A stretch of DNA of 21,735 nt from Collodictyon triciliatum (Eukaryota; CRuMs): contig JBHJMP010000357.1 in NCBI GenBank assembly GCA_043381765.1, forward strand, positions 1 to 21,735. Reading direction: 5' to 3'. Of the stretch, positions 9,729 to 21,735 are shown in pieces. A program made the position numbers and the translations under genes. Below the pieces are notes generated by a model. The model saw nothing but the letters and a program-made list of their open reading frames with translations. It searched no databases and had not been told where the DNA came from. The stretch's first letter is position 1; every line of letters begins with the position of its first letter.

Positions 9729-11716
9729 ATGGACCCTGTCTCTCTGCCCGCTGTCCAAGAGGCCGATGCCAGAGAGTATCAGCAGGCCTTTGCGTTTTAC
9801 TTCCAGCAGTTTGCCCGGCTCCACCCGGAGCCAAACCGACTTGTCTCGCTCATGCTTCTCTTCCACGATCCCGTGGAGGACGATTCGCAGCAGGTTCCGC
9901 CAGCCGATTCGCTGATCCTCGATGCGATCGAAAACCTGGAGGGCTTTGTGCATAGCACCACTCGCTGGTCTCACCACGGATTTCATCCAGCTTGGATCCA
10001 TCTTTGCAAAGAAGTCGACTGCCTCTTTCATGTGCCGCCTCAGCGCTTTGCCGAGTTGGCTGCTGCGCATGGACTCGGCCAATTCATTCCTGACGACGCA
10101 CATCTGCGTGCGCTGTTTTATGCGATTTCCTATCAGTCGCTTAGGAAAGTGCTCCTTTCCATCCCCAGTCTCCGAGTTGTTTTGGACCTTCGGAGCTCCT
10201 TGGATGATAATCTGTCGGCTGTGTCCATCCAGAGAATATTGATTACACTCTCCCAAATCATACGAGCCAGTATCGACAGACAGGACATTTTGTTTCAAAT
10301 CATTAACGAGCTCGCAGCTGCCCCTGTTGAGCAGCAGCCGAATACGCTCTACAGCTGCTTGAGAAACCTGGATGAGTCCAGCATTCCAATTCTTCCCAAC
10401 CTGTGCAATATCCTTCTTCAAGGAAGAGAAACCATTTTTGCTCTGATGCATCCTCTTTGCTACATGAGTTTATTTGAAAGCAGACAACTGGCTTGTTTGC
10501 TGCGCTTGACCCGTGACTTGATCGAATGGTTCTGGGGCCACTTTATCGACACGCCCATAGTGAGTGAAGACGACCCTGATTTCATCCCTGAGTTGCCTAT
10601 TATCTCTGACGTCCTATCCACTGCAGGGTTGGTTTTTATTATTTTATTTTATTGATACAACTAGCCCACCATTCACCTTTGACCTGTTGGCTAAATGTTC
10701 ATCTATATTGCCCCTGACCACGTTCCCATCTAATTATATTTCTTTCACTTTTATTATTGTTTATACTGCAACGCATCCAGAACGGCAGCAGAGCGAGCTA
10801 ACAGACCAACTCAGGACCCCCTTATGGCCTTGGTCGTCTTGACTCAGCCCCCAGATGTCACCACCAAACGGAAGAACTTGTCACCGGTTCCGGCGGTGAT
10901 GTTTGTTAACAACGGACCTCCTTTGCTGACAAACACCTGGGTGCAAGTAACACTCGTAAAATTCGGTTCGCAAGAAGAGATCAATCACTTGGAAGGTGAA
11001 ACCGTCTATGGGATTCAGAGCGGAGGCAGCGTCGAATTCCATCGCCTTAAAATCACACAAACTTGCCTGCTGACATTCTGTTCTCATTTTTACTTGAAGT
11101 TTCAACTTTTGCAAGGAAACGGCACATTAAGACAGCCTGTACCTGGTGTCTACGTTTTTAGCAATCCTGTCAAAGTTCACGCACATACTAAGCAATTAAA
11201 AGGTTCCCTTATACTTTATGATTAACTGCCCTCCCCTGCTTCTATTTTCTCCCCAACAATTATTATATGTAATTGATACAACCGTTCATCTTCACTACAT
11301 GTTATCCTTTCCGTGGACTGAAAAAAAAAAGAAGGAAAAATGGAGCGTAGTGTTCTTGATTTAATTTTTCATTATTTTTTTTTGTTCGTTTTATTAACAT
11401 TATCAACTTTATTGATGCAGTCCCAGACGAGGTTGTGATTCCGCAGCTCCAGATGATTCTCCCTGATGCCGTTCCTGTGCATAGTGCCGGGGACATAGGC
11501 ACAATTGTCGGGCATAACATCATACCATCCAATGACCTAGTGGTGATTTTTGGACATATGGAGGTTACGCCTGTCCAGTCAGAGCGCGGATGGGTGCAGT
11601 TTGCGATTCCTGCTTATGTGCAAGGCTGGCCCATGGAATTCCCTGTCACCATCAGATACAAAAACACAGAGACTTCGGCCTCCAATCAGGTGTTGTTCCG
11701 CTACTACACTCAATGA
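9729..11716 (+). CDS. protein with C-terminal IPT/TIG domain, putative transcription factor, three exons
   Basis: Exons 9729-10627, 10781-11202 and 11421-11716 give 538 codons plus stop, with phases 2 and 1 matching at both junctions. Residues 1-299 are helical and leucine-rich with no motif I recognise. Residues 316-440 look like a beta-sandwich (VVLTQPPDV, KRKNLSPVPAV, FYLKFQLLQG, VYVFSNPVKV) and faintly recall the Rel-like or SPT23/MGA2-type DNA-binding region. Residues 447-538 look like an IPT/TIG immunoglobulin-like domain: AGDIGTIVGHN, VVIFGHMEVTPV, VQFAIPAY, TIRYKN, SNQVLFRYY. A Rel-like region followed by IPT is typical of some eukaryotic transcription factors, so nuclear DNA binding is an inference. 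The first donor (GG then GTTGGT) is weak. Two phase-compatible acceptors exist (exon start 10781 or 10805), so eight residues at that junction are uncertain. GC is high at the 5' end and falls along the gene. Confidence 0.65.
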
Positions 11717-12624
11717 TGCATTAATACGAAAGACCAAACTACAGGAGAAAATATCAGTGCACTTGCGCAGACACGAAAAGAAAAAGAAAAAGAGAGATGA
11801 AGTATCCGAAAAGGAAAAGGAAAATGAAGAAAGAAAAAAGAAGGGAACTTAGAAGCTATTGGGTGGAAAAGGACGAGGCACAGGATGGAGATGATGCAGA
11901 GTTTATGAAGCAGTCGCAATCTAGCATTTGATGCCGACAACAACAAAAAAAAAAAAACACCTGATTATGCTCATTATTTTTTATATTCTTGATTTCATTT
12001 CCATTCCGACCCATAGCATGATTCTACTCCCATGACTTAGGCTTGCCATACACCCCTTCTTTTATGCATACTCTGTTCAACTGCCATTTTCTTTATTTTT
12101 TTATCTTTGGCTTCTGTTCGACTATATTTCCTCCTAGTTTTCCCTGCATCAATTTTCCATTTTCTTTTATTCGTTCATTCCTCTATCTCTGTCTCTCTGA
12201 TATTTAATTATTCTTAATTTATTGAGAATAATTCAATACCGCTCTCATCATTTTTTTTATTTTCATATTTTCTCCTTTATGTCTAAACCTCCCGGCAAAG
12301 CCACCAACCCACAAATAAAAGCAGTTTCCACCCTTAACCCCATAGCTCTAAAATAGGAAAAAGATCTATTCCATATTAGTCACGAGATTGTGTGGCTTTT
12401 TCGCTGCCTTTGCTTCGCCAACCACAATCTTGCTGAAAGCATCAGCCCCAAGAAGATTCATCAGCACAAGAGCAGTCTTTTTCCATTTCTTCTTCTTTTT
12501 TATTCTATTTTATATTATTATACTTCCTTTCAAGCACCGAGAGTAGTCTCGAAGCATAACAAGAGGACTGCTTTGCTAAACGTCCCTTGGCAACTGACTC
12601 AGGCCCATCCCAGAGCGTTCGTCG
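11717..12624. other. intergenic region between the IPT gene and the NVL gene
   Basis: It starts with a GA-rich stretch (11775-11850) and an A-run (11943-11959), then T/C-rich DNA to about 12280. AATAAA occurs on the plus strand at 12314-12319, roughly 600 bases after the IPT gene stop. 12385-12480 is less AT-rich and, with 12530-12624, is probably the NVL leader. An in-frame TGA at 12595-12597 precedes the NVL ATG. Confidence 0.45.
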
Positions 12625-18500
<5,876 letters not shown>

Positions 18501-18886
18501 CCAATCAGATTAAAAAAAAAAAAACAGCTTACATCCTGCATATCATATTTCGCCTGATAAAAATAAGGATGCGTTACACATTCCTTGCATGGTCCACTTT
18601 ATTTTCTTTTTCCTCCTCCTTTCAAAGCAAGGACGTCCAAATTATACATTAAGAATCGTAACGATGCACATATATTTTAGCAGCAAATCTTTAGCAAAAT
18701 ACACCATTGATGTTATTATTATTTTATTTTATTTTATTTTAAAAAAAGAAGAAGAGATTAACAAGGATACAGCAGTGTAAGTGGCAACAAAAAGTGTGAA
18801 ATGCACCCATGTCAAGCAAGAAATAAAGCGTAGACACAAGCGCCCAAAGATAATTCCTAAATATGTCTCGTGAGTGCAATGCTGCT
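18501..18886. other. convergent 3' intergenic region
   Basis: The region lies between the NVL stop (plus) and the stop of gene E (minus). A short (TTTTA)n run lies at 18722-18741 and an A-run at about 18511-18523. Plus-strand AATAAA at 18822-18827, 322 bases after the NVL stop, is a candidate poly(A) signal. No gene is seen. Confidence 0.5.
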
Positions 18887-18891
18887 TTATT
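18886..18891 (-). promoter_or_regulatory. AATAAA poly(A) signal overlapping the stop codon of gene E
   Basis: On the minus strand the end of the gene reads GAA-TAA-AGC, so the TAA stop at 18889-18887 is the centre of AATAAA (18891-18886). If the signal is used, the 3' untranslated region would be only about 10-30 bases. Confidence 0.4.
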
Positions 18892-19553
18892 CTCTCTCGA
18901 AAGAATCATCAAATCTGCTGTCCATATTAGCTTGGATGGCTTTCCACTTTGACAACGCGCACACTACCGCTGCCTTAGTCAGAACCGGTGACGACCAGAA
19001 TGCGAACGAGCCCATGTCGTTGAACGACGTGAAGGATTCTCGCGGCTGGTATCCGAAAGCTTCCTGCATCGGCTCATGACTGTCCGGCAAGATTCCCTCG
19101 ACGGCAGCCAAAAGCTCATTGGAAACAACGGATGCATCCTGATTTCTCTCCAGCTGATGATTATGTGTCGCTGAGTTGATATAAATGCTCCAATGTTTCT
19201 ATATCTCCTACGCTTTGTATGTCTTTTACTAAATTATTTTCTGTGCGTGCCCACCTTCTTCCCGTTAAGAAGCTCAAGAACGTTGCACCCGTATGTATAT
19301 GGACGCAGAGCATTGCTTTTGCAATCACCACTGAAGAATGCGCATTCGAAGGAAGCATAGGGCTTCTTACATTCCCTTACAACAAAACGAACCAAACCAT
19401 GGCAAACCTCAATAACCTACATTTTTTTGCTCCTTCAGTATTATGTTAAGTTTTTCGTTTTTTTTCAATACGGTATATGCTCAAGGTTAATGATGTGTAT
19501 CTTTCACGCGACCAAACCTGTTTTGGTGTGCCACCAATCCAGGAGAGTTTACT

Positions 19554-19648
<95 letters not shown>

Positions 19649-20628
19649 CACGAACGCTTCAAACTAACTTCTCGAACAAACAAATCACAATTTTCATGAA
19701 TATGCTATTACCCCGCGTCGCTTTCGCTCCACAGATTTATCAATAAATGGAGCGCAAGAGAGCTTGTATGAAGCTTGTCGTCCCCGTTGAAAAATGACCA
19801 CGTTTGTACATCTTGCGCCCCTATGTTCAAAAGATTACAGGAATAATACCTTTATGTTTGTTTGACAAATAGATTCTAAGTTTTTGTCTCTGCATACCCA
19901 AGAAGTTAGATATATACACGCATTGTCCTTCTGTGAGACAACGACCGATGATGTAATTCGTGGCATTTGTGCGAGCCCTTAATAGCTCTTTGTAAATCCA
20001 AATCAAGTTTGCTTCATCGTTTCCAGGTACCCTGTTTAATTGGCATGTGAGTGAGTCATCACAAGAAATGCGGTCTGGTTGGTCGTTCGCCTTCATGCTT
20101 GAGTAGGGTGAGTTAAAGAAAAATGCATAGCCCAGAAATATATAATTATTTGACAGTGGGATATGAAATCTGAGACCTGTCGTTTACTTGTCTCTTCATC
20201 AAATAGCTCAGGTCGAAAACTGGGCGAGAGTAGAGATACAAGACAGTAACCACAGATGGATAGTAGAATGCTGTTAAATCAGGTCTTTCATATAATGCTC
20301 CAGAAAGTATCGACCTTTCACAAAATTAAAATTAAAAAAAAAGGAAAGAACTCTTCAATATTTTTTTCAGTTACTAGCGAAAATATAGAAATATGATACT
20401 TTGTTACCACTGAATGAAAGAGAATGAAATAAAAATGAAACGCATACCAAGTAATCAGGCTGCTTGCGTCTTTTTGCAGAATGAATAATTCATAAGCTAA
20501 CTCACAGTCACCAAGCAACTTGCTCTCTGACATAAAGCTGCATGTCCCATGTATGAAGTTGCACAATACACCAACGTCGATTGCATTGACATTGTTTGGC
20601 TTTATAGCGGGTATCATTATCATTATCA

Positions 20629-20717
<89 letters not shown>

Positions 20718-21005
20718 NNNNNNNNNNNNNNNNNNNNNNNNNNNNNNNNNNNNNNNNNNNNNNNNNNNNNNNNNNNNNNNNNNNNNNNNNNNNNNNNNNN
20801 NNNNNNNNNNNNNNNNNNNNNNNNNNNNNNNNNNNNNNNNNNNNNNNNNNNNNNNNNNNNNNNNNNNNNNNNNNNNNNNNNNNNNNNNNNNNNNNNNNNN
20901 NNNNNNNNNNNNNNNNNNNNNNNNNNNNNNNNNNNNNNNNNNNNNNNNNNNNNNNNNNNNNNNNNNNNNNNNNNNNNNNNNNNNNNNNNNNNNNNNNNNN
21001 NNNNN

Positions 21006-21101
<96 letters not shown>

Positions 21102-21650
21102 CATGATTGAGATGTAAATTATGATTTTTCAAAGGGGGTTTCATGGGATTTATCATGTGTGCTTGTTCATTTGAAAATTATAAGTTTATCATAAAAAAGA
21201 AAGATACCATCACCCTCTTTTCATAGTATGCATTTCGATTCTCTGAAATATTTGAAAACCATGTTGTTGGTAATGAGATTTCTTGGCCTGAAATGAAAAT
21301 TTTGTTCAACTGCCAATAATTTTGCTTTCATTATCCCCTTATCTTAGTGTCCCTCTTAGAATTCATTATTATCGACTTATTTATTGACTTATTTATTTAG
21401 TTTTACCATTATGCTTTCGTATATTGATAAATGGTCTGAATATAAAGTAGTTTCTTGGGTCGAGAGACGATTCATTGGGGTTGACTGAAAAGGGTCTGCC
21501 GTGTATCAGGTTACTATCTGTATGCACTTAACTCAATTCATGAATAATTTCCAACCTGTATGCATAATATACCATCTTCTGTACCAACTTGGTTGGTTTA
21601 TTGTGCTTCTCTACCCAAAACTTGTAGATTTTTGGGTGAGAATGACGAAT
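18887..21650 (-). CDS. unrecognised multi-exon protein, possibly alpha/alpha-toroid fold, 5' end missing
   Basis: Exons on the minus strand: 21650-21533, 21484-21407, 21287-21208, 20599-20448, 20314-20177, 20031-19898, 19820-19712, 19551-19518, 19416-19255, 19198-18887. All junctions are GT-AG with matching phases: 438 codons plus stop. Earlier exons probably lie beyond 21735. No signature motif is certain. Stretches such as NNVNAIDVGVLCNF, AFYYPSVVTVLYLYSR, KLHTSSLALHLLINLW and GSFAFWSSPVLTKAAV resemble segments I associate with uncharacterised prenyltransferase or squalene-cyclase-like repeat proteins (NdvDpvVNANVL, YY..p..f.Y..SR, GS.alTTAlal). That is a weak memory-based match, not a firm assignment. 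The donor of the third exon could instead be at 21213 (two codons shorter). The intron before the fourth exon holds the second assembly gap, so an exon could be hidden there. The TAA stop overlaps an AATAAA signal. Confidence 0.7.
19518..19551 (-). other. 34-base microexon of gene E
   Basis: After an ATTATTACAG acceptor and before a GTTTGG donor, 34 bases encode KLSWIGGTPKQ, with phase 2 in and phase 0 out, matching both neighbours. Skipping it, with the next exon starting at 19370 instead of 19416, would also keep a frame, so it could be alternative or a misreading. Confidence 0.5.
19555..19648. repeat. (AAT)n microsatellite abutting a splice acceptor
   Basis: A perfect AAT array on the plus strand, hence (ATT)n on the sense strand of gene E. 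It runs directly into the CAG acceptor of the 34-base microexon and takes the place of a pyrimidine tract. Confidence 0.97.
20627..20717. repeat. (ATT)n microsatellite, left flank of the second gap
   Basis: A perfect ATT array inside an intron of gene E, preceded by CATTAT repeats at about 20615-20626, running into unresolved sequence. On the sense strand of the gene it is (AAT)n. Confidence 0.97.
20718..21005. other. assembly gap, 288 N
   Basis: A run of 288 N, not a round placeholder, so probably a size estimate. The left flank is (ATT)n and the right flank is (AGT)n. It lies within an intron of gene E and could conceal a small exon. Confidence 0.98.
21006..21100. repeat. (AGT)n microsatellite
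   Basis: A perfect AGT array directly after the gap, ending at GTAGTCATG. It is a different motif from the array on the other side of the gap. It is intronic for the minus-strand gene E. Confidence 0.97.
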
Positions 21651-21735
21651 CTTGAAAATAGAACTTGATTTTTGATTTTTGTTTGGTTTTTTTTTTTTAA
21701 AAAAAAAGTTCAATTATTAAATATCGTCCTTTTGG
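21651..21735. other. window edge, probable intron of gene E
   Basis: AT-rich DNA with T- and A-runs around 21686-21706 precedes the first visible exon of gene E on the minus strand. An acceptor-like TTTTCAAG sits at 21657-21651. The frame stays open to about 21713, so the exon could start slightly earlier, but composition argues that it does not. Confidence 0.4.

Noticed and set aside
9726-10451. 241-codon minus-strand open frame opposite the IPT gene
   Set aside because: It overlaps the first exon of the plus-strand gene, whose frame continues through two phase-matched junctions into an IPT domain. The antisense frame has no supporting splice or domain evidence.
11826-11931. Open plus-strand frame with WVEKDEAQDGDDAEF after the IPT gene
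   Set aside because: It looks coding-like but begins right after a stop in a GA-rich stretch. No phase-compatible splice from the IPT gene was found that would not cut its IPT domain.

Overview
The window is eukaryotic nuclear DNA. Its genes are densely interrupted by short introns (about 90-500 bases, nearly all GT-AG, with AT-rich acceptors and weak pyrimidine tracts). The standard genetic code fits throughout. Non-coding DNA is A/T-rich and full of microsatellites, mainly (ATT)n/(AAT)n, and two assembly gaps (runs of N) sit inside such arrays. There is no operon, Shine-Dalgarno site, phage or insertion-sequence signature. An intron-rich, free-living protist is most likely. An amoeboid or foraminiferan-type genome would fit, but the sequence alone cannot fix the species. 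All exon boundaries below were read by eye from splice motifs, frame and family similarity, with intron phases checked at every junction.

Five genes are supported. (A) 1162-4694, plus strand: a large scaffold-like protein with two ZZ zinc fingers, alternating MIB/HERC2-like and Mind-bomb-type SH3-like modules, and a C-terminal array of six SH3-like repeats, five of them near-identical with a 237-base period. (B) 8465-5281, minus strand: a complete 11-exon CobW/COG0523 GTPase (515 codons) with Walker A, CxCC metal motif, NKxD, CobW C-terminal domain and a long acidic tail. (C) 9729-11716, plus strand: a three-exon protein with a helical N-terminal half, a possible Rel/SPT23-like beta domain and a C-terminal IPT/TIG domain, perhaps a transcription factor. 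(D) 12625-18500, plus strand: a 16-exon NVL/RIX7-type double AAA ATPase (949 codons) of ribosome biogenesis. (E) from beyond 21735 down to 18887, minus strand: an incomplete gene of at least 10 exons whose product I do not firmly recognise, with hints of an alpha/alpha-toroid (prenyltransferase/terpene-cyclase-like) fold.

Layout: A and B converge, B and C diverge from a roughly 1.26-kb spacer, C and D are in tandem, and D and E converge. The proteins belong to unrelated pathways (ubiquitin/scaffold-like, metal trafficking, possible transcription, 60S ribosome maturation), so there is no functional cluster.

The most striking observation is an apparent U12-type AT-AC intron (16073-16570) that splits the second Walker A region of the NVL gene. 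It starts ATATCCTC and ends CAC, it alone restores the [11 protein letters not shown] reading, and no GT-AG alternative can. Also notable are a recent repeat expansion in gene A with a stop codon lying inside a splice donor, a 34-base microexon in gene E whose acceptor abuts an (ATT)n array, and AATAAA signals overlapping or touching stop codons.
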